From the NCBI GenBank assembly GCA_031421635.1, contig JANOPA010000106.1:1-64000 (forward strand): a DNA stretch of 64,000 bases. The letters run 5' to 3'. A program made the position numbers and the translations under genes. Position 1 is the stretch's first letter. Every line of letters begins with the position of its first letter. Below the pieces are notes generated by a model. That model did no database searches, was not told where the DNA came from, and saw only the letters and a program-made list of their open reading frames with translations. Shown here piece by piece: positions 7,641-16,103 of this stretch. The DNA is from JAPOKJ01 sp031421635 (GTDB lineage Bacteria; Pseudomonadota; Gammaproteobacteria; Burkholderiales; Burkholderiaceae_E).

Positions 7641-10600
7641 TTAGGGCCTAAACTGCAGCCCTCTTGGCATCAAACGTGCTGGCTCAGACACCACCCGGTA
7701 GGCATCCACTATCCATTCGCACACTAGAGCACGAGTATCGCGCGGGTCAATCATCTCTTCCATTTGGAAGCGGTTTAAAGGCCCAATGGGGCCACGGGCA
7801 CTTTCGATGCGTGCATTAATTTCAGCGCGAAGTGTCACCGGATCGGCCGACTCAGCCAGTTGCCGCTTATACGCCGCCTCGATACCACCCTCCGGTGGAA
7901 TGCCGCCAACATCGGCCGCAGGCCAGACGACGCGGGTCGTGGCCTGAGCACGTGGCGTAGCGTAGTTATTTCCGGCAACACCAAAGCTTCGTCTCATCAA
8001 CACGGTAAAGATAGGCACGCTAACCTGCGCAAAGGCCACCATCCATTCAGCGCCCTTGCGAATCGTGCCCGCAATCTCATGCTCAATGCCCACGGCGAAG
8101 CCAGGATTGTCGACCAGATTGAGAATCGGTAAATGGAACAAATCGCAGATGTCGAGCAGGCGACGCAACTTGTCGCAACCATCGGCCGTGAGAGCGCCCC
8201 CATTGACATGACGGCTATCCGAAGCAATGACGCCCACAGGATAGCCATTAAAGCGCGCCAGACCTGTGACCTGGTCTGTTCCCCAAAGCGAGCCAATCTC
8301 GAAAAACGAATCGCGATCCGCCATCAGGCGAATGCCACGACGCACGTCGAAGGTAGTGGCCCTTTTTCGGGGTATCAGACTGAACAACTCTTCCTCGCGA
8401 CGATTGGGCGGATCGCTTGGATCAACAGCACTTCGCGGTGGCACTTCGTACACACTGGAGGGTAGATAGGATAAGAAGCGTCGCGCCATAGCCACCGCCT
8501 CTTGCTCAGTTTCGGCAAGATTGTCGACCGAGCCATTGCGACAATGAATGCGCCAATCGCCGAGATCTTCTTTGGTGACTTCATAGCCCATGGCATGGCT
8601 CACCACCGGCGGGCCCGCGACAAACAATTGCGCGATATCGCGAACCATCACCGAGAAGTGACCCAGTACCGCTTTTGCCGCACCAATGCCCACCACGCTA
8701 CCGAGCAGCATATTGACAACCGGCACCGTCCCCAGTTGTTTGGTGTAGAGGGTGCTGCCCAGATGCGCGGGCAGGAAGGACCCACCGCCTCCGGTCACAC
8801 GAGGCCGCCCGGCTTGAATGGCCCCGGTACTTTCCTGAACCGAGGTGTCGGGCGAGGTTTCTTGCTTGGGCACCATTGTGGCAACACTTCCGCCGCCGGA
8901 AGAACCGTCGAGAAGTCTAATGGAGGGCACCCTCATCTCGACCGAAAGTTCGTCGAGATAGCGGCTTTTTTGACCGATCGCGCCATCTGCATGGCCACCG
9001 CGCGACGTAAAGTCATCCGCACAAACAATACTGGTGCGGCTCGCAATCTTTCCCACCCCACCCACGTGATTCGCAGGGGTAAAGTCACTAATGTCACCTT
9101 GATCGCTATAGGAGGCGAACCCCGCCAGACTGCCCACCTCTCGAAAGCTCCCCGCATCCAGCAACAAGGTAATGCGCTCACGGCAATTCAACTTGCCGCG
9201 ATGACGTTGCCGCACCACTCCTGGCTCGTTTGACGCCATGCCAAGTCGGGTGGCGGCTAGACCTTGCAAGGTGGCTACCTCAGCAAGTAAGGGAGCCCAA
9301 CCTTCAGTGGCCGGTGCGAAGACGCTCTGGGTGCTCGACGTGAGCGGGTGAATCACGGCAATAATTTGCCCGCACGATACGAGATCTCCGACCTTGAGTT
9401 CAACGCTCGCAGTGACTGTGCCCGAACAGTGCGCCGTGACTGCAGTCTCCATCTTCATGGCGGTGACTACCATCAGAGTCTCTCCGGCGAGTACCTGCAT
9501 ACCTTCTTTGACCATTACTTCCAGCACCGAACCCGATTGCGGGCATTCCACGCCTTGCGATCCATCGGGAATAACCAGGGACGGCGAAGCGGCGACCAAG
9601 GAGCTCCGAGCCAGGTCCCGATTCGGGGTATGGCCTGTGTCACGACCTCCCTGCAAAGCTCTGGCTTGTTGATCCAGAAAGCGCAGCGTGCCCTGATCGG
9701 TTCCGAGCGCAGCACTTGTCGCGCCCGCAGGCGTATTTTGGGAAGCCGTAACGCTGATCGCCTGAGCCAAACCAGGGATCTCCGCTAACAACGTGGTGCG
9801 CGCATCACCGGCCCGAAACGAGGCGTTCATCAGGATCGCACGCAACTGGTCCAGGTTCGTGGCGAGTCCGGCAATATGAAACTCATTGAGCGAGCGTAGC
9901 GTGCGGTCCACTGCCGACTCGAAACTTTGCGAAGAATTGGACTGACAGATAAGTTTAGCCAGTAAAGGATCAAACTGAGGTGGAGGGGTGAGGCCGAGAT
10001 AACCGCAAGCATCGACTCGGACACCAGGCCCCGAGGGCTCGCGATACGCCGTCAAAGTACCCGCGCTCAGCGCCACAATTCGGGCTTGAATAGCGTAGCC
10101 TCGTGGTCGCGGTACCGCGTTCTGGTCACCAAGGCCTAGGGACAGGAGCGACGCACCCGCCGCAATCTTGAACTGAGCCTCTACTAAATCAAAGCCCAAA
10201 ATCTGTTCAGTGACGGTGTGCTCAACCTGAATTCGCGGATTGCATTCAATAAAAAAATACTCGCTTGTGTCAGGGTTAACCAAAAACTCGACCGTACCCG
10301 CACTCTCATACTTTGCGGCGCGGGCGAGAGACAGGGCGTCCGCCAAAATACGTTGGCGTAACGCTTCATTCAAGTTCGGCGCGGGGGCAACTTCTACTAC
10401 TTTTTGGTTACGAAGTTGGACCGAGCAATCGCGCTCAAAAAGATGTACGACATTGCCCGCTCCATCCCCTAAAACTTGAACCTCAATATGCTGCGGTCTC
10501 GCGACGAGCTTTTCAAGAAACACCGCTCGATTTCCAAAAGCCGACGCGGCCTCGCTTTGACAACGCGCGAAAGCTTCGCTCATTTCCTTTAGGCGAGTTA

Positions 10601-11126
10601 CCACACGCATGCCACGCCCGCCTCCGCCCGCCGCAGCTTTGAGCATGACCGGATAGCCTACTGCATGGGCCGCTTTCTCAGCAGCGTCGACGGAGATCAA
10701 GGCTGTCGCGGCACCTGGTACCACGGGAACGCCAAGAGACTGAGCAAATTTACGGGCTTCAACCTTATCGCCGAACAAAGCTAGGGCAGCGGGAGAGGGG
10801 CCGATAAATTTCAGGCCGGCACTTGCGCAGCGTTCAGCGAACTGAGGATTTTCCGACAAAAACCCATATCCCGGATGGACACAGTCGGCACCAACGGACT
10901 TTGCCGCCGCGATGATCGCCTCAATATCCAGGTAGGCCCGTACCGGATCCGCCTGCGTGGCCGAGCCCTCCCCGATTTCGCAAGCGCTGCTAGTTAGCTT
11001 GGTGTGCAAAGCCATGCGATCAATGCCGGCAAACACCGCGACAGATTCCACTCCGAGCGACGCGGCTGCCCGCGCAATTCGGATGGCAATCTCACCGCGA
11101 TTGGCGATCAGTACTCGTTTGAACAC
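7641..11126 (-). CDS. single-chain biotin-dependent acyl-CoA carboxylase (BC-BCCP-CT)
   Basis: 1161 residues from the preferred GTG at 11126, preceded by AAGGAAGA. Three units follow in one chain. Residues ~1-450 are a biotin carboxylase (VLIANRGEIAIRIARA; ATP-grasp loop KAAAGGGGRGM; ECNPRIQVEHTVTEQ). Residues ~525-595 are a biotinyl domain with the acceptor Lys in AMKMET at about 558. Residues ~640-1161 are a carboxyltransferase of the acyl-CoA carboxylase beta type (GGGGSFLP; LNLVDNPGFAVGIEHE). Acetyl- and propionyl-CoA carboxylases are usually split over two or more subunits. One-chain enzymes are known, such as the long-chain acyl-CoA carboxylase of mycobacteria. The neighbouring crotonase and dehydrogenase genes argue for carboxylating a catabolic acyl-CoA rather than fatty acid synthesis. 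Substrate unknown. Confidence 0.88.
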   Translation of the reverse strand: MFKRVLIANRGEIAIRIARAAASLGVESVAVFAGIDRMALHTKLTSSACEIGEGSATQADPVRAYLDIEAIIAAAKSVGADCVHPGYGFLSENPQFAERCASAGLKFIGPSPAALALFGDKVEARKFAQSLGVPVVPGAATALISVDAAEKAAHAVGYPVMLKAAAGGGGRGMRVVTRLKEMSEAFARCQSEAASAFGNRAVFLEKLVARPQHIEVQVLGDGAGNVVHLFERDCSVQLRNQKVVEVAPAPNLNEALRQRILADALSLARAAKYESAGTVEFLVNPDTSEYFFIECNPRIQVEHTVTEQILGFDLVEAQFKIAAGASLLSLGLGDQNAVPRPRGYAIQARIVALSAGTLTAYREPSGPGVRVDACGYLGLTPPPQFDPLLAKLICQSNSSQSFESAVDRTLRSLNEFHIAGLATNLDQLRAILMNASFRAGDARTTLLAEIPGLAQAISVTASQNTPAGATSAALGTDQGTLRFLDQQARALQGGRDTGHTPNRDLARSSLVAASPSLVIPDGSQGVECPQSGSVLEVMVKEGMQVLAGETLMVVTAMKMETAVTAHCSGTVTASVELKVGDLVSCGQIIAVIHPLTSSTQSVFAPATEGWAPLLAEVATLQGLAATRLGMASNEPGVVRQRHRGKLNCRERITLLLDAGSFREVGSLAGFASYSDQGDISDFTPANHVGGVGKIASRTSIVCADDFTSRGGHADGAIGQKSRYLDELSVEMRVPSIRLLDGSSGGGSVATMVPKQETSPDTSVQESTGAIQAGRPRVTGGGGSFLPAHLGSTLYTKQLGTVPVVNMLLGSVVGIGAAKAVLGHFSVMVRDIAQLFVAGPPVVSHAMGYEVTKEDLGDWRIHCRNGSVDNLAETEQEAVAMARRFLSYLPSSVYEVPPRSAVDPSDPPNRREEELFSLIPRKRATTFDVRRGIRLMADRDSFFEIGSLWGTDQVTGLARFNGYPVGVIASDSRHVNGGALTADGCDKLRRLLDICDLFHLPILNLVDNPGFAVGIEHEIAGTIRKGAEWMVAFAQVSVPIFTVLMRRSFGVAGNNYATPRAQATTRVVWPAADVGGIPPEGGIEAAYKRQLAESADPVTLRAEINARIESARGPIGPLNRFQMEEMIDPRDTRALVCEWIVDAYRVVSEPARLMPRGLQFRP

Positions 11127-11328
11127 AGGGTCTTCCTTTAGAGATTTCGTAATAAAGGCTTCCGCGAAGCGAAGGCCTAGTTGATCTTTTTGGACTAAAA
11201 AGAGCCTCGCACGAAGAAGGTCTCCTATACTCAAATACTAATCCGGTTTTCCTGCGGCGAGCCCTCATGAACTCAATTTCCACTACCATGACGGATTGCA
11301 TCCAGACCTATCACTCCGGGAGACACAA

Positions 11329-12126
11329 ATGACTCAGGATCTGCTCGAATCCATCGACAACGGCATTGCCACTTTAACCATGAACCGCGAAGACTCGCGC
11401 AACGCGCTCAGCCGCGAGATGATGACGGCCTTGCCTGAAGCGCTAGCGCGACTCGCCAACGACAGCTCCGTTCGCGTCGTGGTGCTTACCGGAGCGGGCC
11501 GTGCCTTTTGCTCAGGGGGTGACGTCAAAGGCTTCGCCAAACGCGCCACCGGCGGCGACGAGCAAAGCTTTGATCAACGAGTGACCGACTTGCGTGCCCG
11601 CATGGAGGTGAGTCGCCTATTACATGAAATGCCCAAACCAACCCTAGCGGTAATCCCTGGTCCGGCCGCTGGCGCGGGCCTGTCTCTGGCACTGGCTTGC
11701 GATATGCGCATCGCTGCTGACGACGCCAAACTCACGACCGCGTTTTCCAAGATTGGTTTATCCGGCGATTTCGGCGGCAGCTACTTCCTCAACCATTTGG
11801 TCGGTGCAGCCTTGGCCCGCGAGCTGTACTTCACCGGTAAAGTTATACGTGCCGACGAAGCCCAAAAAATTGGCATGCTCAACCGCGTGGTGCCCTTCGA
11901 GCAACTGGCCAAAGCGGCCAAAGAATATGCGCAAGAACTCGCATCGCTACCCACCATTGCGGTCGGCTACATGAAGCGCAATCTCAATACGGCCCTTCGG
12001 GGCAGCTTAAGCGATACGCTTGATGCCGAAGCAATTCACATGATCCGGACGTTTGAGACTGAGGATCATAAAGGCGCTGCAGCAGCCTTTGTTGAGAAGC
12101 GGGCTGCGCAATTTAAGGGACGTTAG
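11329..12126 (+). CDS. enoyl-CoA hydratase/isomerase family protein
   Basis: 265 residues, divergent from the carboxylase gene. Crotonase hallmarks are TMNREDSRNALSREM, GRAFCSGGDVKGF, PGPAAGAGLSLALACDMRI and IGLSGDFGGSYFL. It is a clear paralogue of the protein encoded at 2390-3217: the two share the GGDVKG, AAGAGLSLALACD and GD-GG-YF blocks and the VEKR...FKGR tail. The ATG at 11329 follows a GGGAG at about nine bases; the frame could be opened by a TTG at 11296, which is less likely. It is the last intact gene before the decayed CRISPR locus. Confidence 0.88.
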   Translation: MTQDLLESIDNGIATLTMNREDSRNALSREMMTALPEALARLANDSSVRVVVLTGAGRAFCSGGDVKGFAKRATGGDEQSFDQRVTDLRARMEVSRLLHEMPKPTLAVIPGPAAGAGLSLALACDMRIAADDAKLTTAFSKIGLSGDFGGSYFLNHLVGAALARELYFTGKVIRADEAQKIGMLNRVVPFEQLAKAAKEYAQELASLPTIAVGYMKRNLNTALRGSLSDTLDAEAIHMIRTFETEDHKGAAAAFVEKRAAQFKGR

Positions 12127-12164
12127 TTCTTTTGGGGAAACGAACCTAATTAGGCTCGGGATTT

Positions 12165-12395
12165 TGAGAAGCACTCATCCAACATCACTGGCGGACGAGT
12201 CTTCGGCTAAGGTTTTACACGTCTTTTCGAAGGCATCGTTTCAATCCACGCGCGTCAGTGATGGCGGGCGAATCGGCTGCTGTGACGGTACCACGACTGG
12301 TGCTATCGGTTTCAATCCGCGCCCGCAATCACTGGCGGGCGAATCCTAAGTTTGCTTGCTCGGCTTCATTTGATAACCTGTTTCAATCCACGCCC
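12165..12395 (-). CRISPR. decayed CRISPR array, about four repeat copies
   Basis: Two well-kept 37-base repeats at 12238-12274 and 12309-12345 agree at 29 of 37 positions. Both begin GTTTCAATCC and end GGCGGGCGAATC. The left part of a third (GTTTCAATCCACGCCC) is at 12380-12395, and a strongly degraded copy ends at 12201. Repeat starts are exactly 71 bases apart (12238, 12309, 12380). The intervals of 34, 34 and about 36 bases differ from each other, as spacers do. Each repeat holds a hairpin of type CGCCCGCxA-loop-TGGCGGGCG. Read on the minus strand the repeats end in GGATTGAAAC, the classic 3' end of many type I and III repeats, and the most degenerate copy then lies at the distal end as expected. 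No cas gene is present in the window. The subtype cannot be decided. Confidence 0.72.
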
Positions 12396-12790
12396 TTATC
12401 GCTGCGCCCGTGCTGTTGCCAGGTCTGCCTTGCCCGGTCTAAGGAAAGGCTAGGATCACCCATCTCCTGCATGCGCTCGTAGCCGACTTTTGCTAGCCAG
12501 AGCTTGACGGGCTCAGCCTTAGGGCTTGGAACGGACTGGACCAAGCGCACCATGGTTTCAGGTGACGCAACGTCGGTAAGCCTTAGCTTGCCGTCGGCGG
12601 CAAGCATCTTCAACTGGTGACAGTTTGTCACCAGTTGACTGCCCTCGTTGTTCAGCCGTCGTTTTAGTTGATTCCAGTACTTTCTAGCCGCACGCGACAC
12701 TTCAAGAGCTTCTTCAAAGGCCGAAAACGTAACCACGCGGCTTTGCCGCAGCATGTTCTGAATCTTATAGATACGCTCAGTACGATCCAA
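12383..12790 (-). pseudogene. chimeric ORF: WYL-regulator N-terminus fused to a DinD/BRO-like fragment
   Basis: 135 codons from a TTG. Residues 1-34 (MDRTERIYKIQNML to FEEALEVSRA) are the start of a helix-turn-helix WYL-domain regulator, cut inside the DNA-binding domain. From ARKYWNQLKRRL on, the sequence switches to the DinD/BRO-N-type antirepressor family (LVTNCHQLKMLAADGK, VQSVPSPKAEP, WLAKVGYERMQEMGDP), which lacks its own start and its C-terminal part. The last codons, GVD and the stop TGA, are supplied by the CRISPR repeat at 12380-12395. It is thus a join of three pieces. WYL regulators are often found near CRISPR-cas loci. It is unlikely to encode a working regulator. Confidence 0.7.
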
Positions 12791-13011
12791 ATGACGCCTT
12801 GGCTAATCTTGAATGGGTGGTCTATTGTGTGCTTGGAAGTAAAGTAAATGGCTTCCGTCCGAGTCTACCCGGAAAGCAGGATTCGACTTGGTGAAAATTA
12901 CCAACTGACAAACCGATCGTTTCAAGAATTCGATAATTCGCTGGAGTTTTTCCAATACCCAGGTAGGCTTACCCTCCTGCCAAAGCGCATCTAACCGAGA
13001 ACGCCACAATC

Positions 13012-14085
13012 ATGCAAAGCTACCAAGTCGTCGAGCACGGTAAACCTCTACAAAGCGTCCTGCGCGAAACTCCCAAGCCCAAGGGCGCGGAAGTGTTGGT
13101 GCGCATCACTCATTCAGGTGTGTGCCATAGCGACTTACACATCTGGGACGGGTATTTCGATCTGGGTGGCGGCAAAAAGTTTATGGTCAAGGATCGCGGC
13201 TGCGTTCCACCATTCACCATGGGCCACGAGCCCTATGGTCGGGTAGAAGCACTGGGGCCTGATGCCGGAGCCGTGACGCCAGGAAAAAGCTATATTGTTT
13301 TCCCGTGGATAGGCTGCGGAAAATGTGCCGTGTGTGAGGCAGGTCAGGACAACTATTGCCTGAGCAATCGCTTCATGGGTGTGGCGACCCCAGGTGCCTA
13401 TGCCACCCACGCGATCATTCCCGATGCTAAATATTTGGTGGACGCCGAAGGCATCGATCCTTCGTTTGCGGCGACCCTCGCGTGCTCGGGGCTCACCACT
13501 TATAGTGCGATACAAAAGTTTCCGACCCTCGGCCCCGCCGATTGGGTGGTGGTTTTAGGATGCGGCGGCTTAGGCATGGTGGCGCTGTCAACCATGGCGG
13601 CTCTGGGCATCAAGAATGTCATTGCCTGCGATATCGATAGCAGCAAACTCGAACATGCCAAAGCCCTAGGCGCTGCGGCCGTGGTCAATACCAAGGATGC
13701 TGACGCTGCGGCGCAGATCGCTAAAATTTCGGGCGGTCAGGTTGCGGCCGCTCTGGATCTCGTGGGTGGTCCAAGTACCGCCACTTTGGGCCTGGCCGTG
13801 CTGCGCAAAGGTGGTCGCTATGTTATTTGTGGACTGTTCGGGGGTGAGATCACCGTACCCTTGCCGCCTTTTGCTCAGCGTGCCGTCGGTATCGTAGGAT
13901 CCTATGTCGGTAATTTGCAAGAACTTAAAGAAGTGGTTGCGCTCGCTAAAAGTGGCAAACTGAAACCCCCACCGGTTGAACTCCGAGCCGTCACCGAAAC
14001 CAACCGCACCCTGGAAGAGTTGAAGGCTGGCAAGATCTTGGGGCGAGTCGTGCTCGATTTTGGCAATGCCAAAACGCAGGTCTAG
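13012..14085 (+). CDS. zinc-dependent alcohol dehydrogenase
   Basis: 357 residues of the medium-chain dehydrogenase family. Catalytic zinc ligands are visible at Cys38 (GVCHSD) and His72-Glu73 (GHE). The structural zinc quartet is Cys102, 105, 108 and 116. The nucleotide-binding loop is VLGCGGLGMVAL, followed by the acidic ACDIDSSKLEHAKALGA that suggests NAD(H). It resembles alcohol dehydrogenases that accept cyclic or CoA-linked alcohols, but the substrate is not readable from the sequence. Its 3' end overlaps the convergent Rieske gene by four bases inside a perfect hairpin. Confidence 0.9.
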   Translation: MQSYQVVEHGKPLQSVLRETPKPKGAEVLVRITHSGVCHSDLHIWDGYFDLGGGKKFMVKDRGCVPPFTMGHEPYGRVEALGPDAGAVTPGKSYIVFPWIGCGKCAVCEAGQDNYCLSNRFMGVATPGAYATHAIIPDAKYLVDAEGIDPSFAATLACSGLTTYSAIQKFPTLGPADWVVVLGCGGLGMVALSTMAALGIKNVIACDIDSSKLEHAKALGAAAVVNTKDADAAAQIAKISGGQVAAALDLVGGPSTATLGLAVLRKGGRYVICGLFGGEITVPLPPFAQRAVGIVGSYVGNLQELKEVVALAKSGKLKPPPVELRAVTETNRTLEELKAGKILGRVVLDFGNAKTQV

Positions 14086-14108
14086 GAGGCTGGGCTCCTA
14101 GACCTGCG
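14075..14108. terminator. bidirectional hairpin shared by two convergent, overlapping genes
   Basis: Perfect 14-base-pair inverted repeat, CGCAGGTCTAGGAG and its complement, around a six-base loop GCTGGG. The stop codons of the alcohol dehydrogenase (plus) and the Rieske protein (minus) both lie inside the stem region. There is no T-run on either side, so it is not a textbook intrinsic terminator. It could still block or stabilise transcript ends from both directions. Confidence 0.6.
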
Positions 14109-14459
14109 CTCCCAACCTGCCTCGTTCGATAAGCCAACCGATAGGCCGACACATACCCGGCCATTCTCGATTTTTACGGGAAATGATTTTAAGTCGCGCT
14201 GACCAATCTCATTCAAACATTTGCCAGTCATCACCTCAAATCGCGCGCCGTGCAAGGGACATTCAATCACCCCGTCCTCTCGAAAACCTTGAGAGAGCAT
14301 GGCGAAGGCATGCGGACAAACATCCTCCATCGCACGAACTTGATCACCACAAAGATAAAGTCCTATGGCTTGCGTATTGACTTGTACGCCGGTGGGAAAG
14401 TCAGCATCAAGCGAAGCAAGCTCTGCAACGTCATGCCATTGTAGGGAGGAGTCAGTCAT
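14082..14459 (-). CDS. Rieske [2Fe-2S] ferredoxin-type protein
   Basis: 125 residues with the two Rieske boxes Cys48-Pro-His50 and Cys67-Pro-Leu-His70, which bind a [2Fe-2S] cluster through two cysteines and two histidines. Its size and lack of an oxygenase domain suit a small electron carrier for a Rieske oxygenase, or a nitrite-reductase-small-subunit-like protein. It follows the ABC transporter ATPase gene by about 50 bases on the same strand, so it may be the last gene of that operon. Its C-terminal residues RSRSPAS are encoded by the hairpin shared with the convergent gene. Confidence 0.85.
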   Translation of the reverse strand: MTDSSLQWHDVAELASLDADFPTGVQVNTQAIGLYLCGDQVRAMEDVCPHAFAMLSQGFREDGVIECPLHGARFEVMTGKCLNEIGQRDLKSFPVKIENGRVCVGLSVGLSNEAGWERRSRSPAS

Positions 14460-14510
14460 CAGAATTCAAACATTTCGAGATAAAACAGAATGATATCTTA
14501 GCGATCTTCA

Positions 14511-15326
14511 TCAGATCGATTGCTGCGCAGCCCGGACTTCAATTCTCACCTGCTCGGTGAGCTCAGCCTTGAGCGCGGTGAATTGAAGCGAGGTTTTCAC
14601 GGAGTAATGGCGAGGATGAGGCAGGTCGATGGTTCTGGCCAATTTAATGCGACCCGGCCTGGCGCTCATCACCACCACCCGGCTAGCCATGAACACGGCC
14701 TCATCAATATCATGGGTGACAAAGAGCACCGTCTTGCGCTCGTTCTCCCAAATACCAAGCAGCAACTCTTGCATCAATTCGCGGGTCTGGTGGTCTAGGG
14801 CACCGAAGGGCTCGTCCATCAACAGGATGCGGGGATTGTTGGCTAAGGCCCTGGCGATGGCGGTGCGTTGCTGCATGCCGCCCGACAGTTGTTTCGGGAA
14901 ATGGAACTCAAATCCGCGCAGGCCTACTTGCTCGATGAAATGATCGGCGATGTCTTTTTGTTCGGCGAGCGGCAAGGCTCGTTCGCGCAAACCAAAGCAC
15001 ACATTCTCAAAGACATTGAGCCACGGAAACAGGGTGTAACTTTGAAACACCATCCCCCGGTCCGCACCAGCACCTTTAATGGCCCGCCCCTCCAAAAATA
15101 CTTCGCCAGAGGTTTGCCGATCCAGGCCTGCGACGATGCGCAGCAAAGTACTTTTGCCGCAACCCGACGGTCCGAGAATGGTGATGAAGTCATTTTCAGC
15201 GACGCTAAGATCGGTCCTCTGCAGGGCCAATGTCGCTTCTCCACCTTTCGAGGTCGCAGGAAAGCTTCGGGTCAGGCCGCGAATCGATAAAAACTCGGTA
15301 GTCACACACCTGCCCTGGTTATTCAT
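14511..15326 (-). CDS. ABC transporter ATP-binding protein, nitrate/sulfonate/taurine type
   Basis: About 271 residues. Walker A is GPSGCGKSTLL, the signature LSGGMQQRTAIARAL, Walker B ILLMDEPFGALD, with the H-loop in VLFVTHDIDEAV. This composition is typical of the SsuB/TauB/NrtD group that powers uptake of sulfonates, taurine, nitrate or thiamine precursors. The ATG at 15326 overlaps the permease stop as ATGA, so it is preferred over an upstream start at 15368. It is the third gene of a binding protein-permease-ATPase operon. Confidence 0.9.
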   Translation of the reverse strand: MNNQGRCVTTEFLSIRGLTRSFPATSKGGEATLALQRTDLSVAENDFITILGPSGCGKSTLLRIVAGLDRQTSGEVFLEGRAIKGAGADRGMVFQSYTLFPWLNVFENVCFGLRERALPLAEQKDIADHFIEQVGLRGFEFHFPKQLSGGMQQRTAIARALANNPRILLMDEPFGALDHQTRELMQELLLGIWENERKTVLFVTHDIDEAVFMASRVVVMSARPGRIKLARTIDLPHPRHYSVKTSLQFTALKAELTEQVRIEVRAAQQSI

Positions 15327-16102
15327 CGGCCAAGCTGCGCCCAGGGGAATAGGGTTCGGTTCCCCCATTTAAACAAGAAGTCACTCACCAGTCCAATCAG
15401 TCCGATCACAATAATGCCAAAGATAATTTGATCCGTCGCGAGCAGTGCTTGACTATCGGTAATCATGTGACCGATGCCGCTCGAAGCGCCGATAAGCTCG
15501 GCCACGATGACATAAGTCCAAGCCCATCCGAGGACCATTCGTAAGGTCTCCGCAATCTCAGGCGCGGCGCCGGGTAGAAGCACTCGCTTGATCAAACTGG
15601 CGTCGCTACTGCCCAAAGTGTAGGCCGCCTCCACAAGGTCGCGGCGAGTGTTACCCACGATGACGGCAATCATCAGCACTAACTGAAAGAAACTACCAAT
15701 GAAGATCACTGCAAGTTTTTGCGCCTCACCAATACCGGCCCACAAAATAAGTAAGGGGATAAAAGCACTGGCGGGCAGATAACGCGCAAAACTTACGAAA
15801 GGCTCGAAAAAGGCCTCAATCGGTTTATACGCTCCCATAGCAATACCGAGAGGTACTGCCAGTACGGTAGCAATCAAGAATCCACCAAGCACGCGCGACA
15901 CGGTCATGCCGATATCTTTGAGGAACCCTTGATTGACGATCAAATCCCAGCCGCTACGGACCATTGCGAGCGGGTCGGCCAAGAAAATCTTGGATACAAA
16001 ACCACCGAAGGTCGCAAGCGCCCACACAGCAAAAAAAAGCACAAAGAAGCTCACGCCCAGTACCACTCGGGTACTGGGTGACACTGGGGTGAGTGGTCTC
16101 AT
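15323..16102 (-). CDS. ABC transporter permease, nitrate/sulfonate/taurine type
   Basis: 259 residues with about six membrane segments and the binding-protein-dependent permease motif region EAAYTLGSSDASLIKRVLLPGAAP (EAA loop) around residue 170. It forms the channel partner of the adjacent ATPase. The ATG at 16102 lies a single base after the stop codon of the binding-protein gene, and its own end overlaps the ATPase start, so the three genes are tightly coupled. Confidence 0.9.
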   Translation of the reverse strand: MRPLTPVSPSTRVVLGVSFFVLFFAVWALATFGGFVSKIFLADPLAMVRSGWDLIVNQGFLKDIGMTVSRVLGGFLIATVLAVPLGIAMGAYKPIEAFFEPFVSFARYLPASAFIPLLILWAGIGEAQKLAVIFIGSFFQLVLMIAVIVGNTRRDLVEAAYTLGSSDASLIKRVLLPGAAPEIAETLRMVLGWAWTYVIVAELIGASSGIGHMITDSQALLATDQIIFGIIVIGLIGLVSDFLFKWGNRTLFPWAQLGR

Positions 16103-16103
16103 C

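Noticed and set aside
12803..13009. 68-codon minus-strand frame upstream of the chimeric ORF
   Set aside because: No recognisable domain and no start signal; probably chance, in a region already rearranged.
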